This document shows, piece by piece, positions 1-7,102 of a stretch of 64,000 nt of DNA. The first letter of the stretch is position 1. Every line of letters starts with the position of its first letter. The position numbers were made by a program, and so were the translations under genes. Under the pieces are notes generated by a model, which was not told where the DNA came from, searched no databases, and saw only the letters and a program-made list of their open reading frames with translations. Source of the stretch: Mariprofundus sp. UBA1536 (lineage in GTDB: Bacteria; Pseudomonadota; Zetaproteobacteria; Mariprofundales; Mariprofundaceae); contig DCPU01000015.1 of the NCBI GenBank assembly GCA_002323245.1, positions 1 to 64,000 on the forward strand, written 5' to 3'.

Positions 1-22
1 AAAGCTCCAGAGGGGTTTTTTG
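1..22 (+). terminator. possible terminator remnant at window edge
   Basis: A short CTCC/GGGG stem is followed by a run of six T. It looks like the 3' part of an intrinsic terminator of a gene lying before the window. The left arm may be cut off, so this is weak. The rest of the stretch to base 153 shows no gene. Confidence 0.25.
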
Positions 23-153
23 TTGCTTACTATTATGAATAGTTGAGTGCTTAGTGTGGTGTTAATGGATTGCTTTAAAGGGTCATTCTCACTATAAATG
101 GGCGTGTGACTTTAATTACATTTTTTGTTCTAAGGTAGAAAGGGGGGCTTTTC

Positions 154-818
154 TTGCGTACAACAGCCATCCTGGTTGATTCAGATATCAACTATTTGAA
201 AAGATTGGTGCGACTCATTAAAGGTAATGAGCGTATCTGTGTCGTTGGCGTCGCAGACAGTTACCCACATGGTTTAAAGCTTATTGAGGAATTAAGGCCA
301 GATATTTTATTATCGGATTTGCAGTTAAAAGGCGGAGAGGGAGTTAACCTCATACGCCAGGCAAGAACACTACGGCCAAGTATAAATCCATGATAGTAAC
401 TCATGATGAAGATCAAACTAGCCTGTTCCAGGCTTTGGGTGTGGGAGCAAAAGGGTATGTCCTCAAGGAGTGCAATGCTGACGAAATGCTTCGCTCTTTG
501 TACCAACTTATTGATGGCGGATCTCCGATTAGTCCGCGTATGGCGCGCTGGTTAGTTGCTAACTTTCAAGATAAACACCAAACCATAGACGGTAGGCCTT
601 TGCTGAGTAAGCAAGAGCTTGAAATGTTGCGCATGCTGGCGAAAGGCTGCTCGCGTGAAGAAATGGCTAGCGTTAGTGAAATTAGCGTGAATACAGTCGC
701 AACCTATTTAAAGCGTATATACAAGAAACTCGGGGTTAACTCCAAGAATGAAGCTGTTTTTGAAGCAGCTCAACTTGGCCTGATTTCAATCGATAGAAAC
801 TCAGTGATGAAGCTGTAA
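154..818 (+). pseudogene. NarL/FixJ-type response regulator of the curli operon (csgD position), interrupted by a frameshift
   Basis: The first reading frame (154-393, TTG start behind a GGGGGG ribosome site) carries the front of a receiver domain: the acidic pair in LVDSD and the phospho-acceptor Asp in LLSDLQLKGG. It stops at 391-393. The second frame starts with ATG at 390 and continues the same domain with strand 4 (MIVTHDE, conserved Thr), the conserved Lys in GYVLKE, and a LuxR-type helix-turn-helix near the C-terminus (SVNTVATYLKRIYKKLGV). Together the parts make one regulator of about 221 residues lacking a single base between about 379 and 390. Its place directly before csgA matches CsgD, the transcriptional activator of curli genes. 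No slippery heptamer is visible. The ATGA overlap could couple two half-proteins, but splitting a receiver domain in mid-fold makes mutation or sequence error likelier. Confidence 0.75.
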
Positions 819-861
819 ATCCTCAAACATCACCTGTAAAATCGTTAAAGTGTGATTCATG

Positions 862-877
862 TCACCTAAAAAGGTGA
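862..877. promoter_or_regulatory. inverted repeat upstream of csgA, possible operator
   Basis: TCACCT and AGGTGA flank four A residues, forming a perfect 6-bp dyad in the 217-base gap between the regulator and csgA. No T-run follows, so it does not look like a terminator. A regulator-binding site is the likeliest role by position. No strong -35/-10 pair is visible in this gap; a TATAAA at 999-1004 and a CATAAT at 1016-1021 lack good -35 partners, which would fit activator-dependent transcription. Confidence 0.3.
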
Positions 878-1035
878 ATTGTCATATGCGCACCCCTCTG
901 TACATTGCCGCATAACCGTTGAAGGGCTGGCAGTGATGTCTTCCTAAAACAACCACTTCATATATTTTCTGGGCGCATCCAATGCTAGTTCAGCAAGGTA
1001 TAAATTTTTTTAAAGCATAATACGAGGGGAACACA

Positions 1036-2439
1036 ATGAAAAAATCTATAATGATTGCTGCATCAGTAATGTTGATGGCACTAGCAAACACTGCGCAAGC
1101 AGTAGAAGCCAACAATTCATCTGCAGCCGTAAACCAATCTATCGGTAGCAACAACAGTGCATCTGTTGACCAAGCCGACGTTGGCAATGCATCTGCAACA
1201 GTTGACCAAGCTGGTTCTGACAACAACGCAACTGTCACTCAAGGCGCTGACGATCAAGGCGACACTTTTGGTGATTCCGTAGCAGTATCACAAACTGGTA
1301 ATGCAAATAACGCATCTACTGCACAAGTAGGCAACGGCGATTCTGCAACAGTTACCCAAACTGGTAACAATAATGCAGCTGAAGTTGCACAACAAGGTAA
1401 TGAAAACAATGCATCAGTAGCGCAAACTGGCAACAGCAACTCTGCTGAAGTTAACCAAGCTGGTAATAACAACGCAGCTTCTGTAGCGCAAACTGGTAAT
1501 AACAACGCAGCCGAAGTTGAGCAAATTGGTAACTCTAACGCTGCAACAATCGCTCAAACTGGTAACAACAACGACGCTGAAGTTGAGCAAGAAGGCACTG
1601 GCAACGCTGGTTCTATCGCTCAAATCGGTAACAGCAACGCTGCTGAAATTGACCAAGTTGGTAACGCTAATGAAGCAACAGTTGCACAAGTTGGTAACAA
1701 CAACGCTCTTGATGCACACCTAACTGGTAACGGCAACGCGATTGAAGCTGAGCAAACTGGTTTCAACAATGCAGCTGACATCCGTCAAACTGGCGCAAGC
1801 AACACTGCAGAACTAGAGCAATCTGGTAACTCAAATGCAGCGGACATTCTTTCTGCTGGTAATAACAATGCAGTTGAAGTTGAACAAACTGGTAACAACA
1901 ACGCTGCGTCTGTTTCACAAAACGGTAACAGCAACGTAGCTGATGTTGACCAAGCTGGTAACAACAACGCAGCAACTATCGCACAAACTGGTAACGACAA
2001 CGAAGCTGAAGTTGACCAAACTGGCAACAGTAACACTGGCTCAATCGCACAAAACGGTGACAGCAACTTTGCTGAAATTGAGCAGTTGGGTAACAACAAC
2101 GCAGCATCTGTTGCACAAACTGGTAACAACAATGTAGCTAATGTTGAACAAAATGGTGGCTTTAACTTTGCAGATATCTTCCAATTCGGTAATGCAAACA
2201 CTGCTGACGTTGCACAAGAAGGCGCAAACAACTCTGCACGTGTAAACCAAGCTGGTTCTTTCGAAGATGCTATGATTGCACAAGAAGGCGCGGGTAACGT
2301 AGCTTCTATCAACCAATCTGGTGCTGGAACTTCTTCTGCTCACAATGTTGCTGCTATCTACCAAGATGGTCAGTCTAATAATGCTTCTATTAGTCAATCT
2401 GGCGGCGCTGGTAACTCAGCATCAATCGTTCAGCACTAA
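1036..2439 (+). CDS. csgA: CsgA-type major curlin subunit, very long and acidic
   Basis: Secreted subunit of a curli-type functional amyloid. The 467-residue product starts with a Sec signal peptide ending near Ala-Gln-Ala at residue 22 and is then almost entirely curlin half-repeats of about 11 residues, typically TGNNNAASVAQ. I count about 39 half-repeats, or close to 20 full strand-turn-strand units, against five in E. coli CsgA (151 residues). Neutral strands (ASVAQ, ATIAQ) often alternate with acidic ones (AEVEQ, AEIDQ). After the signal peptide there is no Lys and only two Arg, so the fibre should be strongly negative. A good ribosome site (GAGGGG) precedes the ATG. The last residues are IVQH, similar to the CsgB end. 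A terminator just downstream separates it from the assembly genes. Confidence 0.95.
   Translation: MKKSIMIAASVMLMALANTAQAVEANNSSAAVNQSIGSNNSASVDQADVGNASATVDQAGSDNNATVTQGADDQGDTFGDSVAVSQTGNANNASTAQVGNGDSATVTQTGNNNAAEVAQQGNENNASVAQTGNSNSAEVNQAGNNNAASVAQTGNNNAAEVEQIGNSNAATIAQTGNNNDAEVEQEGTGNAGSIAQIGNSNAAEIDQVGNANEATVAQVGNNNALDAHLTGNGNAIEAEQTGFNNAADIRQTGASNTAELEQSGNSNAADILSAGNNNAVEVEQTGNNNAASVSQNGNSNVADVDQAGNNNAATIAQTGNDNEAEVDQTGNSNTGSIAQNGDSNFAEIEQLGNNNAASVAQTGNNNVANVEQNGGFNFADIFQFGNANTADVAQEGANNSARVNQAGSFEDAMIAQEGAGNVASINQSGAGTSSAHNVAAIYQDGQSNNASISQSGGAGNSASIVQH
1102..2436 (+). repeat. tandem curlin repeats (about 33 bases per half unit, 66 per full unit)
   Basis: In-frame tandem repeats encoding the curlin half-units of csgA. 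The units are diverged at DNA level but recurrent blocks such as CAAACTGGTAACAACAACG are frequent. The repeats create open frames on both strands that are artefacts of periodicity. Confidence 0.9.
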
Positions 2440-2451
2440 TAGAATAAAGAT

Positions 2452-2482
2452 AAAGGGTGGGCGAAAGCTCACCCTTTTTTTA
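2452..2482 (+). terminator. intrinsic terminator or attenuator between csgA and csgH
   Basis: A GC-rich stem (GGGTGGGC paired with GCTCACCC, one G-T pair, GAAA tetraloop) is flanked by A3/T3 and followed by seven T. It lies 12 bases after the csgA stop and 23 bases before csgH. Since the next genes have no obvious promoter, partial read-through would give more csgA transcript than assembly-gene transcript. Confidence 0.85.
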
Positions 2483-2505
2483 TCTTAATTTTTAAGGAGG
2501 GTATT

Positions 2506-2922
2506 GTGATAAAAAAGATAGTTAGATTTGTAAGCCGTACTGCTCCAATGTTGTTACTTTCAGCCACTTCGGCAGTTGGCGCGACGGCAAGAACTCCAAC
2601 CATTGAAGGTCAATTTCAAATTGAACACAACGCTGCGGAATTAAAAATAACGCCGCGTGTAGTGTCCAATCAAACCATTGAACTACGTTACAAAATAAAT
2701 ATGTATAAATGTGGACCTGCGGGTACTTCCAATCATGGTAACAGTGGGCATGTGTCGCTGATTGAACATGAATTGAAGAACGTGGGCAGCACCATAACAT
2801 TCCATAATTTTTCCGATGCAGACAATGTATCGATGCTTTTAAAAGTTTATCAAGACAAACAACTATTGGCCGAATTTTCTAAAGATTATCCGGGCGCAAA
2901 TAGCTGTGTGCCTAAAAAATAA
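2506..2922 (+). CDS. csgH: CsgH-like curli assembly chaperone
   Basis: A 138-residue secreted protein with a GTG start, set by a strong TAAGGAGG ribosome site five bases upstream, and a signal peptide of about 26 residues. The mature part looks like a single beta-sandwich. The segment LRYKINMYKCGPAG followed by GNSGHVSL resembles the CsgH family (aromatic/basic strand, G-P-x-G, then a Gly-Val-Leu strand), periplasmic proteins that keep curlin from polymerising early, like CsgC in enterics. Two Cys (in YKCGP and NSCVP) could form a disulfide. Position between csgA and csgB supports the call; the family match is by eye only. Confidence 0.7.
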   Translation: MIKKIVRFVSRTAPMLLLSATSAVGATARTPTIEGQFQIEHNAAELKITPRVVSNQTIELRYKINMYKCGPAGTSNHGNSGHVSLIEHELKNVGSTITFHNFSDADNVSMLLKVYQDKQLLAEFSKDYPGANSCVPKK

Positions 2923-2934
2923 CTGTTTTATTTA

Positions 2935-3990
2935 ATGCGTACCCATCAACTTCCTATAAAAACTGGGTTATTGTGCGCATTTCTGCTGTGCTCCACCGCA
3001 AGTTATGCCGACGCATTTTTTGCAGATGCTCAAATCCAACAATATGGTACCTACAATAATGCCAATGTGTTTCAGGATGAGATATCTGGCTCTGCGAACA
3101 TTAGTATCGATCAAAGTGGTGTGGCTAACCAAACTGAAGTTTCGCAAGTTAACCTAGGCAGCCCGACCATTACAGGTTTGCAAGTGAATGTGGAAGTTTC
3201 GGGTAGAGATAATCTACTTAATATTCAACAAGGGGCTTCATTCCAGAGTGCTACTGCATACCAGCTAGGTATTTCCAATCAGATGTTGGTTGAGCAGCAA
3301 GGTGAGCGAGCTTTGGCGCATTTGTCTCAGTCTGGTGATATGAATCTTATCGATATTCGCCAAGGTGAATCTGGTTCGGTAACTATCGTGCAAGAACAAG
3401 GTAGTGGTAACAGCACGACAGTGGATCAGTCTGGTTTGTTAAGTGTGCTAGACCTTAAACAAGTGGGTAGTAATAATCAGGCCAACGTCGTGCAGCTCAA
3501 TGAAAATAGTACGCTTGGCTTGTCGCAACATGGCAATTCAAATATCGCTTTGGTGCAGCAGCTTGGCTCAAATGATTCGGCAAATATTGTGCAGAATGTA
3601 AACTCCTCTGTCGTTTCATTATTGCAAACCAGTGCCTTTAACGATGCAACTATTCAGCAGATATCTCAAGGTGGGCATGACCTATCTGTTTCATTGGTGC
3701 AAAGTGGTGTTGCTGCCAACGCAACCATTTTACAAACAGGGCAAAACAACAGTATTGGCGCTACGCAATCGGGCAATAACTCTTCTATGCAAATCTATCA
3801 ATCCGGCCAATATCAAGATGCTTTGGTTAATCAAGCGGGTGGTGGCAACATTGCCTACGTGTCGCAAAGTGGGGTGGCTTCTTATACCAAACCCAATACA
3901 ATTTATATCAATCAGCAGGGCGTTAATATGAATGTCAGCGTCACCCAAAGTGGTGGTCAGGGCGGCCAAGTAATCGTCCAGCAGCATTAA
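2935..3990 (+). CDS. csgB: CsgB-type minor curlin / nucleator
   Basis: A 351-residue secreted protein with a signal peptide ending near YADA. The rest is degenerate curlin repeats (for example QSGNNSSMQIYQSGQ, QAGGGNIAYVSQSG), less regular and less acidic than CsgA, with several Lys and Arg. In known systems CsgB is surface-held through CsgF and seeds CsgA polymerisation. It ends in VIVQQH, close to the CsgA end. Both proteins are more than twice the enteric length, which suggests matched fibre geometry. The ribosome site is poor, so translation may depend on csgH 12 bases upstream. Confidence 0.85.
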   Translation: MRTHQLPIKTGLLCAFLLCSTASYADAFFADAQIQQYGTYNNANVFQDEISGSANISIDQSGVANQTEVSQVNLGSPTITGLQVNVEVSGRDNLLNIQQGASFQSATAYQLGISNQMLVEQQGERALAHLSQSGDMNLIDIRQGESGSVTIVQEQGSGNSTTVDQSGLLSVLDLKQVGSNNQANVVQLNENSTLGLSQHGNSNIALVQQLGSNDSANIVQNVNSSVVSLLQTSAFNDATIQQISQGGHDLSVSLVQSGVAANATILQTGQNNSIGATQSGNNSSMQIYQSGQYQDALVNQAGGGNIAYVSQSGVASYTKPNTIYINQQGVNMNVSVTQSGGQGGQVIVQQH

Positions 3991-3999
3991 TTGGAATCC

Positions 4000-4413
4000 A
4001 TGTTGTTTGCTATGGTAAAATCCCCAATCTCTATGTTGATGCTGATGTGCTTGTGTTTGGCAAGCTCTTTTCAGGCTGGAGCAGTGGAAGCTGAAATCAA
4101 AAACGTATTTATTGATGAAACGATAAGTTATGATGGGCACGAATTTTTCCGTGTTTTTGTTGAGACACTAAGCCAAGATAGTGATTTTAAGTTTACCACA
4201 TTGGTCGTCAAAGAAGCGCAAGGTGAGAAATCTGGCTCTGATATCACTGTTGAGTACGAATACGATGATATTTATCAAGTGACGATTTATACAGGCTCAA
4301 AATACGTGGAACAAAATGCTGTTCAGGCTGCGTATGCTGTGAAAAATAAAGTCGATTTTTTTGCCTTTTCGCAACTCTCAGCCAACCCTGATTTGGCTGC
4401 AAGTGAACTATAA
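4000..4413 (+). CDS. csgE: CsgE curli secretion specificity factor
   Basis: Periplasmic adaptor that caps the CsgG pore and directs curlin into it. The protein has a signal peptide (KSPISMLMLMCLCLASS, cut near Gly-Ala) and the family hallmark GHEFFRVF, matching the GHDFYRAF motif of E. coli CsgE, followed by the predicted strands ITVEYEYDDIYQVTIY. Start choice is uncertain: TTG 3991 lies directly after the csgB stop, and ATG 4000 or ATG 4012 give more normal signal peptides; I chose 4000. It lies between csgB and csgF, as expected for a secretion factor. Confidence 0.88.
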   Translation: MLFAMVKSPISMLMLMCLCLASSFQAGAVEAEIKNVFIDETISYDGHEFFRVFVETLSQDSDFKFTTLVVKEAQGEKSGSDITVEYEYDDIYQVTIYTGSKYVEQNAVQAAYAVKNKVDFFAFSQLSANPDLAASEL

Positions 4414-4428
4414 AGAGAGGTTGAAATC

Positions 4429-4839
4429 ATGCGTTTTTTATGTTTTTTGTTGGCCATTACTTTTTCTGGCTCTTTGCAAGCATCTGAAATTATTTATACG
4501 CCTGTAAATCCCAATTTTGGGGGTAACCCAGGTAATGCATCGATGTTGATGTCTGAAGCTGAAGCAATTAATAAATTTAAAGACCCTGCAGCTGTGAACC
4601 CATTCGCGAAATTGAGCCCTTTGGATCAATTTAACTCCAACTTGCAGCAGTTTGTGCTCAATCAAATTGCTGCATCGGTAACCAGCCAGATTATTGATGC
4701 CAATGGCAACTTGATTCCTGGGACCATTGAGACACAACAATTCTCGATATCCATAGCAGCCAATGCAACGACGGGTGGCTTGACCATATCAACAACAGAC
4801 AAAACCACAGGGCAAACCACTTCATTCGAAGTGAGATAA
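4429..4839 (+). CDS. csgF: CsgF curli nucleation/anchoring factor
   Basis: Secreted 136-residue protein. Cleavage after the signal peptide (near LQASEI) leaves the diagnostic start Y-x-P-x-NP-x-FGG-x-P (YTPVNPNFGGNP), the part of CsgF that inserts into the CsgG barrel. The C-terminal region would hold CsgB at the surface. A clear AGAGAGG ribosome site precedes the ATG, 15 bases after csgE. Confidence 0.95.
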   Translation: MRFLCFLLAITFSGSLQASEIIYTPVNPNFGGNPGNASMLMSEAEAINKFKDPAAVNPFAKLSPLDQFNSNLQQFVLNQIAASVTSQIIDANGNLIPGTIETQQFSISIAANATTGGLTISTTDKTTGQTTSFEVR

Positions 4840-4868
4840 TTGCGCTAGAAAAAAGAATAGGTGAACGT

Positions 4869-5756
4869 TTGAAAAATACGAAGACAACCCATTTGCTATT
4901 ATCACGGCTAACATTGTTTAGTTTGCTGCTTGCGTTGGCTTCTTGTGGTACCTATGCGCGGAATGGTCAGTTTAATGCTACCAGTGAAGCATCGCTTTTA
5001 AAACCAACGAGCCAAACGTATCAAGATTTAACCCATTTGCCTGACCCCAAAGGTCAATTGGTAGCATCAGTTTATAGCTTTAGAGATATGACGGGCCAGT
5101 ACAAAGCCTCACCCAACAGTAATATTTCTACTGCCGTAACCCAAGGTGCAAGCTCCATGTTGATGCAGGCATTGAAAGATTCAGGTTGGTTTATTGTAGT
5201 TGAGCGAGAAGGGTTTCAACATCTATTAACGGAGCGAAAAATATCACGGGCTTTGAAGCAAAACGAATACCCAGAGCTGCTGCCATCCAATATTATTTTT
5301 GAGGGCGGCATTATTGCTTACGACAGCAATGTGCAAACAGGTGGTGAGGGTGTGAAGTATTTGGGTATTGGGGGTTCTGAACAATACCGTGTTGACCAAG
5401 TTACTGTGTCCTTGCGTGTAGTCGATGTGCGTTCAGGTCGTATTCTCGATACCGTAGAAACAACCAAAACCGTACTTTCTTATCAATATGATATTAATGC
5501 CTTCAAATATGTGTCGTTTAAAAATCTACTGCAGTCGGAAGTTGGCGTGAGTGTGAATGAGCCCATTCAGTTGTGTGCCCAAGAAGCCATTCATTCTGCA
5601 GTGGTGCATATTGTTGCCCGCGGGGTGAAACAAAACCTATGGAGCCTTGCTCGCGCTGAGGATATTCAAACCCCAGTGATGCAGCGCTATTTGGGTGATC
5701 AAGATGTGGCAATCAGCCAAGGTACGGATGCCAAGGAAAGTTTAATTATTCAATAA
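4869..5756 (+). CDS. csgG: CsgG outer-membrane curli secretion lipoprotein
   Basis: Outer-membrane nonameric export channel for curlin. The 295-residue product has a lipoprotein signal with lipobox LASC (Cys at about residue 27). The mature N-terminal region fits CsgG: asymmetric transmembrane hairpins and a constriction loop, with the typical segments VASVYSFRDMTGQYK and GWFIVVEREGFQHLLTER. A C-terminal extension beyond YLGDQD is short. TTG start at 4869 behind TAGGTGA is the best available. Last gene of the operon, followed by a terminator. Confidence 0.95.
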   Translation: MKNTKTTHLLLSRLTLFSLLLALASCGTYARNGQFNATSEASLLKPTSQTYQDLTHLPDPKGQLVASVYSFRDMTGQYKASPNSNISTAVTQGASSMLMQALKDSGWFIVVEREGFQHLLTERKISRALKQNEYPELLPSNIIFEGGIIAYDSNVQTGGEGVKYLGIGGSEQYRVDQVTVSLRVVDVRSGRILDTVETTKTVLSYQYDINAFKYVSFKNLLQSEVGVSVNEPIQLCAQEAIHSAVVHIVARGVKQNLWSLARAEDIQTPVMQRYLGDQDVAISQGTDAKESLIIQ

Positions 5757-5766
5757 GGAGAACAAT

Positions 5767-5806
5767 GCACTTTTGATGATGCAGCATCAGTAAAAAAGTG
5801 CTTTTA
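5767..5806 (+). terminator. terminator of the curli operon
   Basis: GCACTTTT pairs with AAAAGTGC, and an inner GATG/CATC stem sits in the loop. CTTTT follows. It lies 10 bases after the csgG stop. Confidence 0.7.
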
Positions 5807-5810
5807 AGAG

Positions 5811-5839
5811 TTGACAATGCAGGCGCTCATTCCTATGTT
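5811..5839 (+). promoter_or_regulatory. sigma-70 type promoter of tRNA-Asn
   Basis: A perfect TTGACA -35 box, a 17-base spacer and a TATGTT -10 box. The next bases are GC-rich (CGCCGCGC), the type of discriminator seen at stringently controlled stable-RNA promoters. The mature tRNA starts 12 bases after the -10 box. Confidence 0.8.
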
Positions 5840-5851
5840 TCGCCGCGCTAA

Positions 5852-5927
5852 TCCCCGATAGTTCAGTTGGTAGAACGGCGGACTGTTAATCCGTATGTCG
5901 CAGGTTCGAGTCCTGCTCGGGGAGCCA
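5852..5927 (+). tRNA. tRNA-Asn (anticodon GTT)
   Basis: A 76-base cloverleaf. The acceptor stem TCCCCGA pairs with TCGGGGA, G is the discriminator and CCA is encoded. The D-loop has AGTTGGTAGA, the anticodon GTT is at 5885-5887, and the T-arm is CAGGTTCGAGTCCTG. Own promoter and terminator flank it. Confidence 0.98.
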
Positions 5928-5952
5928 TTTTTTAGTTGGTTTGAATTCTTTA

Positions 5953-5987
5953 AGGTTTATACGCTTTGGTGTATAAACCTTTTTTTA
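5953..5987 (+). terminator. terminator after tRNA-Asn
   Basis: A perfect 10-bp stem (AGGTTTATAC with GTATAAACCT), an 8-base loop, then seven T. Confidence 0.9.
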
Positions 5988-6025
5988 TATCTGCGATTTG
6001 TGAAGTAGAAATGCCGGAGGGAAGC

Positions 6026-7048
6026 ATGCGTATATTAGGCATAGAATCGTCGTGTGATGAAACTGCGGTCGCTATTTATGATAGTGCCGCTGGCATCATA
6101 GCTGAAGCTGTCGACTCACAAATTGCTACGCATGCTAAGTTTGGTGGCGTGGTGCCTGAAATTGCTTCCAGAGAACACTTGCAGGTTTTGCCCAAGCTGG
6201 CTGGTTCGGTGTTGCAAGAAGCTGCCTGTGATTGGTCGGATATTGATGCGATTGCAGTCACGGCTGGCCCTGGTTTGATGGGCGCGCTTTTGGTGGGTGT
6301 AACATTCGCCAGAAGTGTGGGCCTGGTGAATGCCATTCCCGTGCTGCCCATCCATCATATGGAGGGTCATTTGTTTGCACCTGGGCTAAGCCCTGAAGGA
6401 TTACCGCCTTTTCCTTTTATGTCTTTGCTGGTTTCAGGTGGACACACCTTGTTGATTCGCGTGGATGGTTTGGGTCAATATAAAGTTGTTGGGCAAACCA
6501 TTGATGATGCCGCTGGTGAATGTTTTGACAAAACTGCGCGTGTTTTGGGCTTGCCGTATCCTGGTGGTCCAGAAATCGCAAGATTGGCTAAGTTGGGTGA
6601 TGCAGCGCGGTTTAAGTTTCCTAGGCCAATGCTCAATAAAGATAATGTAAATTTCAGTTTTTCAGGGTTAAAAACTGCAGTGATGTATGCAGCCAAAGAT
6701 TGTGGTGCATTCAATGATCAAACCAAAGCAGATTTGGCTGCCTGCACGGAATTGGCAATTGCCGATGTGCTGGTAAAAAAGGCCATCAAAGCTTGCTTGC
6801 AAGAAGATGTGAAGTCGTTGGTGATTGCTGGCGGCGTAGCAGCGAATGTCACTTTGCGTAGCATGTTGGATAAAGAAACTTCCAAACATCAATTAAACTT
6901 GTATGTGCCTTCTCCAGCGTATTGTACCGATAATGCGGCCATGATTGCTTATGCAGGTTTCCTACGGTTCAAAGGCGGCTCAGCAGCTATCAGCGATGAC
7001 TGGGATGCTAATCCGCGCTGGAAGCTGCAAGAGCTTAGGCCAGCATAA
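6026..7048 (+). CDS. tsaD: tRNA threonylcarbamoyladenosine transferase TsaD
   Basis: Catalytic subunit that, with TsaB and TsaE, transfers the threonylcarbamoyl group from TC-AMP to A37 of ANN-decoding tRNAs in the cytoplasm. The 340-residue product is standard length. It begins MRILGIESSCDETA, has the metal-binding HxEGH at residues 111-115, and further ASKHA-fold motifs (VSGGHT, DDAAGECFDK, AGGVAAN, YCTDNAAM). The ATG at 6026 follows CGGAGGG; an in-frame GTG at 5966 lies inside the preceding terminator and was discarded. Its neighbour tRNA-Asn is itself a likely substrate (AAC/AAU codons), probably coincidence. Confidence 0.97.
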   Translation: MRILGIESSCDETAVAIYDSAAGIIAEAVDSQIATHAKFGGVVPEIASREHLQVLPKLAGSVLQEAACDWSDIDAIAVTAGPGLMGALLVGVTFARSVGLVNAIPVLPIHHMEGHLFAPGLSPEGLPPFPFMSLLVSGGHTLLIRVDGLGQYKVVGQTIDDAAGECFDKTARVLGLPYPGGPEIARLAKLGDAARFKFPRPMLNKDNVNFSFSGLKTAVMYAAKDCGAFNDQTKADLAACTELAIADVLVKKAIKACLQEDVKSLVIAGGVAANVTLRSMLDKETSKHQLNLYVPSPAYCTDNAAMIAYAGFLRFKGGSAAISDDWDANPRWKLQELRPA

Positions 7049-7050
7049 AA

Positions 7051-7083
7051 AAAAGCCTCTGCATTGCTGCAAAGGCTTTTCCA
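7051..7083. terminator. bidirectional terminator between tsaD and the convergent haem protein gene
   Basis: AAAAGCCT and AGGCTTTT form a symmetric stem around a loop containing an inner GCA/TGC pairing. With A-runs on one side and T-runs on the other, it can serve both converging genes. Confidence 0.75.
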
Positions 7084-7102
7084 GAAGACCAAAACTAGGA
7101 TG

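Noticed and set aside
379..393. Programmed -1 frameshift in the curli regulator
   Set aside because: No slippery heptamer or downstream structure seen; a simple base loss is the plainer reading.
928..948. Possible sigma-54 site (TGGCAG with a following TTCC)
   Set aside because: The GG-N10-GC spacing is not met.
1254..2397. Several long open frames on both strands inside csgA
   Set aside because: They arise from the triplet periodicity of the curlin repeats and give low-complexity Leu/Cys-rich products without ribosome sites.
1102..2436. Array-like 33/66-base periodic DNA resembling a repeat/spacer array
   Set aside because: It is an in-frame protein repeat with signal peptide, start and stop; no identical repeats with unique spacers and no cas genes.
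5966..6025. Longer tsaD from GTG 5966
   Set aside because: The extension lies in the tRNA terminator and ATG 6026 has a ribosome site and the family N-terminus.
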